Shown here: piece by piece, positions 9,155-17,687 of the stretch | Layout of the letters: each line of letters starts with the position of its first letter | How positions within the stretch are numbered: the first letter of the stretch is position 1 | Assembly (NCBI GenBank): GCA_030427255.1 | Contig: JAUHWY010000015.1 | Coordinates: 1-64,000, forward strand | DNA length: 64,000 bases | Direction: 5' to 3' | From: Bacteroidia bacterium | GTDB lineage: Bacteria; Bacteroidota; Bacteroidia; CAIKAF01 | Position numbers and translations under genes: made by a program | The notes under the pieces: generated by a model | Database searches by the model: none | What the model was told of the DNA's origin: nothing | The model's input: the letters and a program-made list of their open reading frames with translations, nothing else

Positions 9155-11476
9155 TTATTGATCAAAATTTATGTTTTGTGTGCCACCTTGTTGCATGGCT
9201 TCCCGTTGTTCTTTAAGCTCTTGAGAGCAATCCATAGAAATATCTGCCATGGATTCGGGTTTTGGGAAATCCCCACGGCTAATGGTAATGCTTGGGTCAT
9301 CGTACACTTGACGCATATACAAAGCCCAAACGGGCAGTGCCATATTGGCTCCTTGGCCAAGGGCTGTGCTGTAGAAGTGCACGCTACGGTCTTCGGCTCC
9401 GGTCCAAACACCGGTAACCAAATCGGGTGTTCCGCCGATAAACCAACCGTCGGAATTGTTTTGGGTAGTGCCTGTTTTACCGGCAATGGGCTCGGTAAAT
9501 TTATACTTATACCGCAATCGAATGGCGGTGCCACTTAGGACTACCCCTTTTAGGAGCTGTACGGTAAGCCATGCCGACTCGGCGCTCATAACTTCTTTAC
9601 GTTCGGGCGAAAATTCGGCCAAAATGTTTCCGTTTCTGTCCTCGATTCGGGTCATCATCATGGGGCTCACATGCATGCCTTGATTAAAGAAGGTTCCAAA
9701 GGCACTGGTCATTTCGTAAACAGACACGTCGGCCGTTCCCAGGCAAAGGGATGGCGTGGGTTCTAAGGGAGCTGTTATTCCGACTCGACGAGCCATATTT
9801 ACTACAGCATGTGGGCCATACTGCTTCATGAGCAAGGCCGACACATAGTTTATAGAGTTGGCTAAGGCCTCGCGAAGGGTTATCATTTTGCCTTCTTTGT
9901 AATCTCCTGAATTGTCCGGACACCATGGCTTTTCGAGGCCTTCTTCTATGCATACGCGCACGTTGGGCACCAGTTTGCAGGGAGAAACCCCCTCTTCCAT
10001 GGCCAATGCATACACAAAAGGTTTAAAGGTAGAGCCTACTTGTCGCCCACCTCCCGGAAGAATTTTGTTGGATTCGCTGTTGCGTTTTCCGGCGCGCACA
10101 TGGTCGTATTTAAAGTGCTGAATGTCTATTCCGCCTACCCAAGCCTTAATATGTCCGGTATGCGGATCGAGGCTCATGAGGCCATTTTGGAGGAAGTATT
10201 TGTAATAAATTACCGAGTCTTTAGGACTCATGACGGTATCTCTGTTTCCCTGCCAAGAGAAAACGGTCATTTCTACAGGAGTATCAAAAACCTTTTTGAT
10301 TTGGTCCTCGGATTTTCCTTGCTCCTTTAAGATTCGGTAACGGTCGGACCGGCGAATGCCTTGCCAAATGATGTCTTCTCGTTGTTTTTCGCTTAATCGG
10401 TAGGAAAAGGGGGCATTCTTTTTGCCCTTTTTGCGTTTAAAGAAGCTTGCTTGAAGTTCTTGCATGTGCTCTTTCATGGCCTTTTCGGCGTAGCGTTGCA
10501 TACGCGCATCTATGGTTGTGTGGATCCTTAATCCATCGCGGTAAACATCGAAGGGCTTTCCGGTAGCGGGATTGATATGTTGGTCGCACCACAAATCCAG
10601 GTCTTTTCTAAGTTCGTTTAGAAAATAGGGCGCCAACTCTCCTTGCCCGTACACCGATTTACGGATGCGTTCGCGGAGCTTGCTGTAGTCGGTAATTACA
10701 GGGAGGTCGGCAATGGAATCTTGTGTAGTGCGCTCGATTTTCTTGTTTTTAACCATTTGCCCAAGCACCACATTTCGTCGAGATTGGTTGGCTTCGGGAT
10801 GGTTTATGGGGTCGTAGTTTCCCGGCGCTTTGAGCATGCCCACCAGGGTAGCTGCCTCACTTAAACTTAAATCGTGCACCGATTTATCAAAATAAATACG
10901 GGCAGCGGACTGAATGCCAAAGGCTTGGCGACCAAAGTCGGCCCGGTTTAGGTAAAGGGCGAGGATTTCGGTTTTTGTATAGCTTTTTTCGAGTTTTATG
11001 GCAATGACCCACTCTTTGAATTTTTGGAGTACCCTTTCGGCCATACCCGAGGGTTTTTCATGAAACAAAAGCTTGGCCAGCTGTTGGGTAATGGTAGAGC
11101 CTCCTCCTTTTCGATTGCCTGTTAGCACCCCTTTGATGACCCGACCAAGGGCTTCGGCATCAATTCCGGAGTGGGAATAAAAGCGTTCGTCTTCGGTAGA
11201 TATAAGGGCGTCGATGAGATGTACCGGCAGTGCTCTATAATCTACATTCACCCGATTTTCTATGTAGTATTTGCCCAGTACCTCACCGTCTGAGGAGTAA
11301 ATAACGGAGGCTAAGTTGAACCTGGGGTCTTCAAGTTCCTCAAAGGAAGGAAGGCTGCCCAATGCGCCGGATCCGGAAAGCAGCAATACCAAATAAAAGG
11401 CCAATAAAGGGGCATGCAACAGCACCCAAACCCAAGGCAAAAAACGAAACTTTTTGGACTTGTTTTCCTTGCTCAT
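9155..11476 (-). CDS. Class A penicillin-binding protein 1A
   Basis: A 773-residue bifunctional peptidoglycan synthase. A short cytoplasmic tail is followed by one membrane segment (residues ~12-34). The GT51 glycosyltransferase domain has the catalytic Glu in EDERFY (E95) and GGSTITQQLAK (125-135). The transpeptidase domain has S482-TFK485, SIN at 541-543 and KTGT at 667-670. It polymerises glycan strands from lipid II and cross-links them in the periplasm. Its start overlaps gldH by four bases (ATGA); the order ricT-gldH-pbp1A is, to my knowledge, common in Flavobacteria. Confidence 0.95.
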   Translation of the reverse strand: MSKENKSKKFRFLPWVWVLLHAPLLAFYLVLLLSGSGALGSLPSFEELEDPRFNLASVIYSSDGEVLGKYYIENRVNVDYRALPVHLIDALISTEDERFYSHSGIDAEALGRVIKGVLTGNRKGGGSTITQQLAKLLFHEKPSGMAERVLQKFKEWVIAIKLEKSYTKTEILALYLNRADFGRQAFGIQSAARIYFDKSVHDLSLSEAATLVGMLKAPGNYDPINHPEANQSRRNVVLGQMVKNKKIERTTQDSIADLPVITDYSKLRERIRKSVYGQGELAPYFLNELRKDLDLWCDQHINPATGKPFDVYRDGLRIHTTIDARMQRYAEKAMKEHMQELQASFFKRKKGKKNAPFSYRLSEKQREDIIWQGIRRSDRYRILKEQGKSEDQIKKVFDTPVEMTVFSWQGNRDTVMSPKDSVIYYKYFLQNGLMSLDPHTGHIKAWVGGIDIQHFKYDHVRAGKRNSESNKILPGGGRQVGSTFKPFVYALAMEEGVSPCKLVPNVRVCIEEGLEKPWCPDNSGDYKEGKMITLREALANSINYVSALLMKQYGPHAVVNMARRVGITAPLEPTPSLCLGTADVSVYEMTSAFGTFFNQGMHVSPMMMTRIEDRNGNILAEFSPERKEVMSAESAWLTVQLLKGVVLSGTAIRLRYKYKFTEPIAGKTGTTQNNSDGWFIGGTPDLVTGVWTGAEDRSVHFYSTALGQGANMALPVWALYMRQVYDDPSITISRGDFPKPESMADISMDCSQELKEQREAMQQGGTQNINFDQ

Positions 11477-11970
11477 GACGCTGGCGTTTCGCTGGTTTCG
11501 ATCCTAATTCCTACGTCTAATACAAAGGGTAAAACTCCTCGGTATTGATCTACGCGCATGGCATGTCTCATGATGAATTCGTAATTGCCGGCTTGAGGAA
11601 AGCGGACGTGGTTACGAAACATAAACCGAGCATCACACAGATCTCCGGCGCAATCGCTTAGAGATTCTCCGGCTGCATTAAAGAGCATGAACTGCACCGA
11701 ATCGGTGCTAAGGCTTCCATCGGGGAATTTGGTATCGAGCAGCACATAGAGGTTTTGGAATGGATATTGCGGCATGTGGCGCACCATAAGGTGCACATTG
11801 CAGGCTTGCATGGTATCCTCAATTTCCACTTTAAAGGTCACCGGTTTGTCGGCAGGCCAGCCTTTGTCCGGCAAAGAGGTATACGATTCGTACACTTTAT
11901 TGGAGTCGCAAGCGCTAAAAGCAAGCAGTAGGGAGCCAGTTAAAAGCAAAGCATTAAGGTTTAGGCGCAT
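11473..11970 (-). CDS. gldH: Gliding motility lipoprotein GldH
   Basis: A 165-residue lipoprotein starting MRLNLNALLLTGSLLLAFSAC. The lipobox Cys is residue 21, which is why I take the ATG at 11970 and not the longer upstream frame. The body (VYESYTSLPDKGWPADKPVTFKVEIEDT, then LMVRHMPQYPFQNLYVLLDTKFPDG) is the GldH pattern. GldH is one of the lipoproteins needed for gliding and chitin use in Flavobacterium johnsoniae and works with the T9SS-linked gliding machinery. It overlaps ricT by 17 bases and pbp1A by four, so expression should be tightly coupled. Confidence 0.9.
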   Translation of the reverse strand: MRLNLNALLLTGSLLLAFSACDSNKVYESYTSLPDKGWPADKPVTFKVEIEDTMQACNVHLMVRHMPQYPFQNLYVLLDTKFPDGSLSTDSVQFMLFNAAGESLSDCAGDLCDARFMFRNHVRFPQAGNYEFIMRHAMRVDQYRGVLPFVLDVGIRIETSETPAS

Positions 11971-13153
11971 TGGATTGGGGTTTTGATTTACGTTGATTTC
12001 TGTTGCGGCCCTGACTGTTTGGACGTCTTCGCTGTCCGCTGTTGCGTTTTTTTCTGTCGAAACGGTCCAAGGAACCTTCCTCAATAACGTTGGTAAAGGA
12101 ATCTTGGTCTAAGGATTCGTTGATTTTTACCTCCACTTTAAAGTCGGCAAGGCTGCCGGGAACTATGCCTTGTTTGTTTTGTTGGGCCACCTCTTCAATA
12201 GCGTCAAGGCTTAATGGAATGAGTATTTCGGGACGATCAAGGTAGCTGTAGTACACAATTCCCTTAAAGATATCGGTCTTTTGATGCACGGCGGTTCCTT
12301 CGGCTGTTTTGAGTTTAAGCTGGGGGGAAGGAAAGCCTTTGAGGGCATCGAGATAGGTGTCGAGTTCGTAGTTTAAGCAGCATTTGAGCTTGCCGCATTG
12401 GCCGGCCAACTTTTGCGGGTTGATGGAAAGCTGTTGGTAACGTGCGGCAGCTGTAGTTACCGATCTAAAGTCTTTAAGCCAAGTAGAACAGCACAGCTCT
12501 CTACCACAAACGCCAATTCCGCCAAGTCTTCCGGCTTCTTGCCGGTAACCGATTTGGCGCATTTCAATGCGCACGCGCAGGTCTCTTGCAAGAATTTTTA
12601 TGAGTTCCCTAAAATCCACTCTTCCATCGGCGGTGTAGTAGAAGGTGGCTTTGCTGCCATCTCCCTGGCATTCTACATCGGAGATTTTCATGCTGAGTCT
12701 CAAATCCAAGGCCACTTTTCGTGCGTGCCTCATGAACTCGTCTTCCTTTCCAATGGCCTCTTGCCAGCGGTCCACATCGGCTTCACGAGCTATTCTAAAA
12801 ATTTTTCGTGGGGCTTCTTGCTCCGGGTCAAAACGGGTTTTGCGCATTTGCGCCTTCACCAGCTCTCCGGTAAGGGAGACGGTGCCAATATCGTGGCCGG
12901 GGCTTCCTTCTACTGCTACTAAAGTGCCCTGTTGCAGCGGAAGTTTTTCGCTATTGTAAAAGAATTCCTTTCGGGTGCTTTTAAACCGTATCTCCACCCA
13001 TGAAAATCCGGGCTCAGACTCCACCATTTGCAAATTGCCAAGCCAATCGAACACTTCGAGCTTGTCGCAGCCGCCTGTACCGCAAGACCCATTGCTCTTG
13101 CACCCTGCCGGTACCCTTCCGTCGTCTCTAGTGCCACATCCTGAACAAGCCAT
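11954..13153 (-). CDS. ricT: PSP1/RicT (YaaT-like) regulatory protein
   Basis: A 399-residue PSP1 C-terminal domain protein, beginning MACSGCGTRDDGRVPAGCKSNGSCGTGGC, a Cys-rich N-terminus found in the Bacteroidota forms. The PSP1 core includes GTLVAVEG, ISDVECQGDGSKATFYYTADGRVDFRELIK, GGIGVCGRELCC and GQCGKLKCCLNYE; these cysteines are candidate ligands for the Fe-S clusters known in the Bacillus RicAFT complex, which promotes RNA maturation and sporulation. Bacteroidota lack sporulation, so its role here is open. The Arg/Lys/Asn-rich tail (DRKKRNSGQRRRPNSQGRNRNQRKS) suggests RNA binding. The ATG at 13153 is preferred over an upstream frame because homologues start at MACSGC. Confidence 0.9.
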   Translation of the reverse strand: MACSGCGTRDDGRVPAGCKSNGSCGTGGCDKLEVFDWLGNLQMVESEPGFSWVEIRFKSTRKEFFYNSEKLPLQQGTLVAVEGSPGHDIGTVSLTGELVKAQMRKTRFDPEQEAPRKIFRIAREADVDRWQEAIGKEDEFMRHARKVALDLRLSMKISDVECQGDGSKATFYYTADGRVDFRELIKILARDLRVRIEMRQIGYRQEAGRLGGIGVCGRELCCSTWLKDFRSVTTAAARYQQLSINPQKLAGQCGKLKCCLNYELDTYLDALKGFPSPQLKLKTAEGTAVHQKTDIFKGIVYYSYLDRPEILIPLSLDAIEEVAQQNKQGIVPGSLADFKVEVKINESLDQDSFTNVIEEGSLDRFDRKKRNSGQRRRPNSQGRNRNQRKSKPQSNAPKP

Positions 13154-13172
13154 ATTGGTATATCGTATTAAA

Positions 13173-14297
13173 TTACGCCTTTCTTTGCTTAAAGGTCTGA
13201 TAAATATCAATGGCCGCCCCCATAAATTCGGTCTTTTGATGGGCATTGCCCTGAATGGCGCGAATGGAGTCCTCCAAAACGCCTTGCAAGCCATAAGCCA
13301 CCTCTAAAGGTACAAAAGCCGCAAATTTGCTAAGCCAGTGTCGCTCGTTTTCGGTTATTCGAAGCAGTTGGGGGTCGGTGTGAAACACCTGAGTTTCCCG
13401 CACAATATGCAAGCCATATCTAAAAAAGTCGATTTGCCCGTCGCGGTGCATTTTGGCAAAGGCTTCGGCCTGCTTTTCTACCAAATGAAACTGGGCTTGA
13501 AAAGAAGCGCGAATAAACTCTTGAAACAGGGGTAAAAAGCTGCTGCGGCTTTCTTCCTTTTGCATGAGTTGCACCGCCATGCGCACATTTCCATCGGCCA
13601 TGTTAACGACCTCCTGGGCTCTTTCTAAAGGTGGCTCAAAGCGAGAGCTAAGCATGTCGAGCATGTCAAAGTCTGCAATTTTAGGCAAGGAAATTACCTG
13701 CAATCGAGAAACCACGGTGGGCAGGAGCTGCTCTTCGCGTTCGGCCACCAACATAAATACCGTTTTACGGGGCGGTTCTTCTAAGGTTTTGAGCAGTCGA
13801 TTGGCCATGCCCCGAGTAATGCGCTCCGGATACCACATAATCATGAACTGCAAGCCTCCCTCGTAGGGCTTTTGCTGCACTTCTTGAATCACTTGCTGAC
13901 AGGTGGCTGAATTTATGGTCAATTGCTTCTTGTCCGTACTCAAAAACTGCTGCCAATCGCTCAGGTTGCCGTAGGGCATTTTTTGAACAAAGTCTCTAAA
14001 CTCCGGTATGTACTGCGCTGAAGTGTCGGTAGGTCCTTTGGGGCCAAATGGAAAGGCCAAATGCAAATCGGGATGGCTCAGCTGCGCCATTTTTTTGCAG
14101 GCCGAGCAGTTTCCGCAGGAGTCTTCGGGACCGGGATCGGCACAAAGCAAATACTGGGCATAGGCTAGAGCCAAGGCCAGGTTTCCGGAGCCTTCGTTGC
14201 CTAAAAACAGCTGGGCATGGGGCACCCTTCCATTCTTAGCGGCTTGAATAAGTTTTTGCTTTACCGCGCCGTGTCCAACAACATCCTTAAAACGCAT
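13173..14297 (-). CDS. holB: DNA polymerase III subunit delta'
   Basis: A 374-residue clamp-loader subunit. The N-terminal AAA+ module reads MRFKDVVGHGAVKQKLIQAAKNGRVPHAQLFLGNEGSGNLALALAYAQYLLC with a degenerate P-loop (GNEGSGN), followed by a four-Cys zinc motif CADPG..DSCGNCSACKK (residues ~55-70) and the SRC-like region ERITRGMANRLLKTLEEPP. The degenerate P-loop is expected, as delta' does not hydrolyse ATP. The start at 14297 matches family N-termini; the longer frame is not supported. It heads the run holB-ricT-gldH-pbp1A-scoA-scoB-DUF2079, in which no gap exceeds 20 bases. Confidence 0.93.
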   Translation of the reverse strand: MRFKDVVGHGAVKQKLIQAAKNGRVPHAQLFLGNEGSGNLALALAYAQYLLCADPGPEDSCGNCSACKKMAQLSHPDLHLAFPFGPKGPTDTSAQYIPEFRDFVQKMPYGNLSDWQQFLSTDKKQLTINSATCQQVIQEVQQKPYEGGLQFMIMWYPERITRGMANRLLKTLEEPPRKTVFMLVAEREEQLLPTVVSRLQVISLPKIADFDMLDMLSSRFEPPLERAQEVVNMADGNVRMAVQLMQKEESRSSFLPLFQEFIRASFQAQFHLVEKQAEAFAKMHRDGQIDFFRYGLHIVRETQVFHTDPQLLRITENERHWLSKFAAFVPLEVAYGLQGVLEDSIRAIQGNAHQKTEFMGAAIDIYQTFKQRKA

Positions 14298-14301
14298 GGC
14301 A

Positions 14302-14309
14302 TAAAAGTA
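14302..14309 (-). promoter_or_regulatory. Possible -7 box of the holB operon
   Basis: On the minus strand the box reads TACTTTTA (TAnnTTTG with the last base changed) and ends four bases before the holB ATG. It would produce a leaderless message for the seven-gene run. Confidence 0.35.
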
Positions 14310-14426
14310 CGGAATCCCGAGGGGATTGGTTGTAATTGTTGGCGGCCATTTTCCTAGGCTACATGCAAGCACTCGATTTTTCCGGATGAAACTTTGGACG
14401 CATGAACTGCCTAGGGAATGCGGTCT

Positions 14427-14571
14427 GCGGCAGGGATGGAGCCGGCTAGCCCACAGGCCCCGAACTTAGGCAGGCTTGGCGGGTGGAGGCCCCCGTTTTT
14501 CGGGGGACCCCGCACCGCTTAGCCTGCCTTGGTTTGGGGACGAGGACTAGCGGGGACAGCCCGGCTGCCGC
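14427..14571. repeat. Paired-arm intergenic element (B)
   Basis: Outer stem GCGGCAG (14427-14433) pairs with CTGCCGC (14565-14571). Left arm CAGGGATGGAGCCGGCTAGC, right arm GAGGACTAGCGGGGACAGCC. A second stem AACTTAGGCAGGCT (14463-14476) pairs with AGCCTGCCTTGGTTT (14521-14535), allowing G-T pairs. The tip is CCCCCG-ttttt-CGGGGG (14490-14506). The whole can fold into a three-level hairpin. Together with the promoter of pgk it fills the 366-base gap between holB and pgk; I see no gene in it. Confidence 0.7.
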
Positions 14572-14639
14572 CCAAAACCAAAACCCAAGTAGGAGCCACA
14601 AGGATTTCATGCATAAAGGCTCGGTTTTGCTTAAAAAGG

Positions 14640-14647
14640 TATTTTTG
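14640..14647 (+). promoter_or_regulatory. -7 box of pgk
   Basis: TATTTTTG fits TAnnTTTG exactly; it lies 16 bases before the chosen ATG of pgk, predicting a leader of about 13 bases. No clear TTTG at the -33 position. Confidence 0.45.
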
Positions 14648-14663
14648 CCCAAAATATGCCGCT

Positions 14664-15848
14664 ATGCACTCATTGCAAGATCTTAATATTCAAGGAAAAA
14701 AAGTATTTGTTCGGGTCGATTTTAACGTGCCTTTGGATGCCTCGGGTGGGGTAACGGACGACACCCGAATCCGCGCGGCTTTGCCTACGCTGCGCTACCT
14801 TTTGCAAGAGGGGGCTTCCGTTGTTTTGGGTTCGCATTTGGGTCGGCCCAAGGGCAAGGCCGCTCCGGAATTCAGTTTAAAGCAAATTGTGCCGGCCATA
14901 GAAGGGCTTTTGGGACAAGCCGTGGTTTTTGCGGGCGATGCGCTTAGTGCGGCTTGCCATGAGGCCCTTGGACAACTGAAAGCAGGCGAGGTGGCCTTGC
15001 TCGAAAATTTGCGTTTTCATGCCGAAGAAGAACAAGGCGACGAGGCATTTGCCCGGCAGCTGGCGGCCTTGGCCGATGTGTATGTAAACGATGCGTTTGG
15101 TACTGCGCACCGGGCGCATGCCTCAACCACGGTTATGGCTCAGTTTTTTGAGCAAAAAGCTCCGGGCTTGCTCATGCAAGCAGAGTTGGATGCTGTGGCG
15201 CAAATTCTAAAAACTGAAGGTGGACTTACTGCAATTGTGGGTGGAGCAAAGGTGAGTTCCAAGATTGGCATTTTGGCGCATTTGATTGAGCGTGCCGACT
15301 GTTTTATCATTGGCGGCGGCATGGTGTATACCTTTGTGCGTGCCATGGGCGGCAACACCGGCAACAGCTTGGTGGAAGAAGATATGGTGCCCGTAGCCCG
15401 CGACTTTTTGGACCGCTGCAAGGCCAAAGGGCGCCGGGTGTTGATTCCGGAAGACAGCATGTGCAGCAGCGTGTTTGGCGAGGAGGGCGAAAAGGGGGTG
15501 TATCCTACCATGGATATTCCTGAGGGATTTATGGGCTTGGATGCCGGTCCCAAAGGCATTGAGGCATTGAGTGCAGCGGTGAAAGAGGCGCGGATTATAT
15601 TGTGGAACGGTCCTTTGGGCGTGTTTGAGATGCCCAGTTTTGCGCAGGGCACGCTGGCCATAGGCCGAGCGATTGCGGATGCGACGGAGGCGGGTGCTTA
15701 TTCCCTGGTGGGCGGCGGCGATTCGGTGGCGGCGGCGAATCAGTTGGGCATTGCCGACCGTTTGTCGTACGTGAGTACGGGCGGCGGAGCCTTGCTGGAG
15801 TGCATGGAAGGGAAGGTGTTGCCGGGCGTAGCGGCGCTGGAATCTTGA
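14664..15848 (+). CDS. pgk: Phosphoglycerate kinase
   Basis: A 394-residue glycolytic enzyme transferring phosphate from 1,3-bisphosphoglycerate to ADP. The signature KVFVRVDFNVPLD is at residues 13-25, then GSHLGRPKG, the hinge GGAKVSSKIGIL, GGGMVYTF, LWNGPLGVFE and the nucleotide-binding GGGDSVAA. Length is normal. I chose ATG 14664 over an upstream in-frame start because the extra 45 residues would be translated from repeat element B and its flank. The gene stands alone, with a repeat cluster and a bidirectional terminator after it. Confidence 0.96.
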   Translation: MHSLQDLNIQGKKVFVRVDFNVPLDASGGVTDDTRIRAALPTLRYLLQEGASVVLGSHLGRPKGKAAPEFSLKQIVPAIEGLLGQAVVFAGDALSAACHEALGQLKAGEVALLENLRFHAEEEQGDEAFARQLAALADVYVNDAFGTAHRAHASTTVMAQFFEQKAPGLLMQAELDAVAQILKTEGGLTAIVGGAKVSSKIGILAHLIERADCFIIGGGMVYTFVRAMGGNTGNSLVEEDMVPVARDFLDRCKAKGRRVLIPEDSMCSSVFGEEGEKGVYPTMDIPEGFMGLDAGPKGIEALSAAVKEARIILWNGPLGVFEMPSFAQGTLAIGRAIADATEAGAYSLVGGGDSVAAANQLGIADRLSYVSTGGGALLECMEGKVLPGVAALES

Positions 15849-15904
15849 AACATAGCCATTTATTTTTAGGGCCGCCTAATCCGGTGCTTGCCTTTAGCGT
15901 GCTT

Positions 15905-16130
15905 GGGGCGCCTATTTGCGGCAAGTTGGTACGTGGGCTTCGAGACTGTTGACGCGCTGCTATTCTGGCGGCGACTTTACGTTACGCCCCAATCTCAAGG
16001 TCCTCATTTACAAATAGTAAATTCCGGCCTTTCGATTTGGGCGTGCCTTAATTCGCCTTGAAAACACAACGCGTCAACGCTCTCGTTTCCTTTGGTCGCC
16101 TCCGCCCGCCAAGCCGCTGCATGGCGCCCC
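15905..16130. repeat. Inverted-repeat shell around snap-back element copy 2
   Basis: GGGGCGCCTATTTGCGGC (15905-15922) and GCCGCTGCATGGCGCCCC (16113-16130) are complementary at 13 of 18 positions, with a mismatched middle. They flank the snap-back element at 15942-16084. The GGGGCGCC end resembles the left end of the element at 44660 and the TACCGGCGCG/CCCCGGGG run that follows resembles its right end, so the snap-back element may have inserted into an older long-hairpin element. The 377-base gap between pgk and gdhA is filled by these repeats and a terminator. Confidence 0.5.
15942..16084. mobile_element. Snap-back palindromic element, copy 2 (MITE-like)
   Basis: A 143-bp relative of 603-773. 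Ends GAGACTGTTGACGCG (15942-15956) and CGCGTCAACGCTCTC (16070-16084) pair at 13 of 15 positions. Compared with copy 1, the T-to-C change in the left arm is matched by an A-to-G change in the right arm, so pairing is kept. The left half, read forward, aligns with the reverse complement of the right half along nearly its whole length, meeting at TTTAC-aaata-GTAAA. Confidence 0.75.
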
Positions 16131-16182
16131 TTCGCCCGGCTACCGGCGCGCCCCGGGGCGGGAAAGATACCCTTCCCAAAAA

Positions 16183-16206
16183 AAAAGACGCCCGAAAGCG
16201 TCTTTT
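16183..16206. terminator. Bidirectional intrinsic terminator
   Basis: Perfect 9-bp stem AAAAGACGC (16183-16191) / GCGTCTTTT (16198-16206) with loop CCGAAA, preceded by an A-run and ending in T's, so it can stop both pgk (rightward) and gdhA (leftward, stop 20 bases away). Confidence 0.9.
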
Positions 16207-16225
16207 CTGTAAGTGGAATTTAAAG

Positions 16226-17656
16226 TTAAGGGAATATACCTAAAGTTTCGTAAGAAACTACTATTTTTTGAATGGCTGTAACAAAAGCAGCCGTTCGCAT
16301 GGTTTTAATTCCCTGGTGTTGCTTAAAGGTATCACGGATTTGATCGTAGGCAGTAATCATGGTTTCCTCCAGTCCGGAGTACACCAAATCTTGCTCGTCG
16401 GCGCCACGATCAATTAAAGTGCGTTGAACATCTGTAAGCGCTTTACCTGTGGTACTTTCGATGGCCTCTATGAGGTTGTTGTTCATCGATTTCTCGTAGC
16501 GCTTTTCCATGCGGCCAAAGCGCACATGAGAAAGGTTCTTAAGCCATTCAAAATAAGAAACCGTTACACCACCGGCATTCAAATAAATGTCGGGTACAAT
16601 AATGGCGCCTTTTTCGATGAGAATGGCTTCGGCCTGCGGTGTTACCGGTCCATTGGCTGCTTCGCCAATGATTTTTGCTTTAACCCGCCCTGCATTTTCG
16701 CTATGGATTTGGTTCTCCAAAGCAGCAGGAATCAATACATCGCACTCCACTTCGAGCACATCCGTATTTTTGGCCAGTGGTGTAGTACCGGCCAAACCTT
16801 CCAAAGTACCCTTGCTACGGAAATGCGCCAAAGCTTCCTCGGGATTAATGCCTGTTTCGGATTGAACGGCGCTGTTGTATTCGCCAATAGCAGTAATAAC
16901 CGCACCTGCTTCATAAAAGAACTTGGCAGCATGGTAGCCTACGTTTCCAAGACCCTGAATGGCGACACGTTTGCCTTCTACTCCGGTAGTGAGTCCAAGC
17001 TTGGCCATGTCTTCTTCAAAGGTCATCATGTAGCGTAGACCATAAAATACACCCAAACCGGTTGCTTCACGGCGGCCACGTATGCCGCCCTGAGAAATGG
17101 GTTTGCCGGTAACGCAGGCTAGGGCATTGAGTTCGCCCATAGAAAATGCGCCATAGGTGTCGGCAATCCAACTCATTTCGCGTTCACCGGTTCCGTAATC
17201 GGGTGCAGGCACATCAATACCGGGGCCAATGAAGTTTTTCTTAACCAATTCGGTGGTGTAGCGACGTGTAATGCGCTCCAATTCGTCTTCCGAATAGTTT
17301 CTGGGATTTACCATAACGCCGCCTTTTGCGCCACCAAAGGGAACATCCACAATGGCACATTTGTAGGTCATTAGGGCGGCCAAGGCCATAACCTCGTCCT
17401 GATTAACATGTTCGCTGTACCGAATCCCACCTTTGGTAGGCAGCTTGTGGTGGCTGTGTTCTACACGGTACGCCTCAATTACTTCAAAGCCATCTTTAAT
17501 ACGCACGGGGAACCGCATGCGGTACACCGAATTGCAGTACTTGATCTGGTCCAGGATGCCCGGGTGGGCTTTCACGAACTGGCTGGCATGGTCGAAGTAG
17601 CTGACCACATCTTCAAAAAAAGAGTGTTCTCTCTGAAGATCAAGTTTTTGGGCCAT
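16226..17656 (-). CDS. gdhA: Glu/Leu-type amino acid dehydrogenase (glutamate dehydrogenase)
   Basis: A 476-residue hexameric-type dehydrogenase that interconverts glutamate and 2-oxoglutarate plus ammonia with NAD(P). Substrate and catalytic lysines are seen in KGGIRYS (K75), MTYKCA (K99) and PFGGAKGG (K111), followed by PAPDYGTGEREM and the NAD-binding GLGNVGYHAAKFF. The ~475-residue length and EVM/ALAALMTYK region fit the Glu/Leu/Phe/Val dehydrogenase family; glutamate is the likely substrate but cofactor preference is undecided. Single gene; ATG 17656 gives the usual N-terminus. Confidence 0.93.
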   Translation of the reverse strand: MAQKLDLQREHSFFEDVVSYFDHASQFVKAHPGILDQIKYCNSVYRMRFPVRIKDGFEVIEAYRVEHSHHKLPTKGGIRYSEHVNQDEVMALAALMTYKCAIVDVPFGGAKGGVMVNPRNYSEDELERITRRYTTELVKKNFIGPGIDVPAPDYGTGEREMSWIADTYGAFSMGELNALACVTGKPISQGGIRGRREATGLGVFYGLRYMMTFEEDMAKLGLTTGVEGKRVAIQGLGNVGYHAAKFFYEAGAVITAIGEYNSAVQSETGINPEEALAHFRSKGTLEGLAGTTPLAKNTDVLEVECDVLIPAALENQIHSENAGRVKAKIIGEAANGPVTPQAEAILIEKGAIIVPDIYLNAGGVTVSYFEWLKNLSHVRFGRMEKRYEKSMNNNLIEAIESTTGKALTDVQRTLIDRGADEQDLVYSGLEETMITAYDQIRDTFKQHQGIKTMRTAAFVTAIQKIVVSYETLGIFP

Positions 17657-17678
17657 AAAACAGGTATTTATTTGTGTA

Positions 17679-17686
17679 CAAAGTTA
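17679..17686 (-). promoter_or_regulatory. -7 box of gdhA
   Basis: Reads TAACTTTG on the minus strand, an exact TAnnTTTG, 22 bases before the ATG. It lies just before the stop of the upstream TonB receptor gene at 17688. Confidence 0.5.
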
Positions 17687-17687
17687 A

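Noticed and set aside
14446-14652. Leftward ORF of 68 codons between holB and pgk
   Set aside because: It is a reading of element B; the pgk promoter and start region overlap it.
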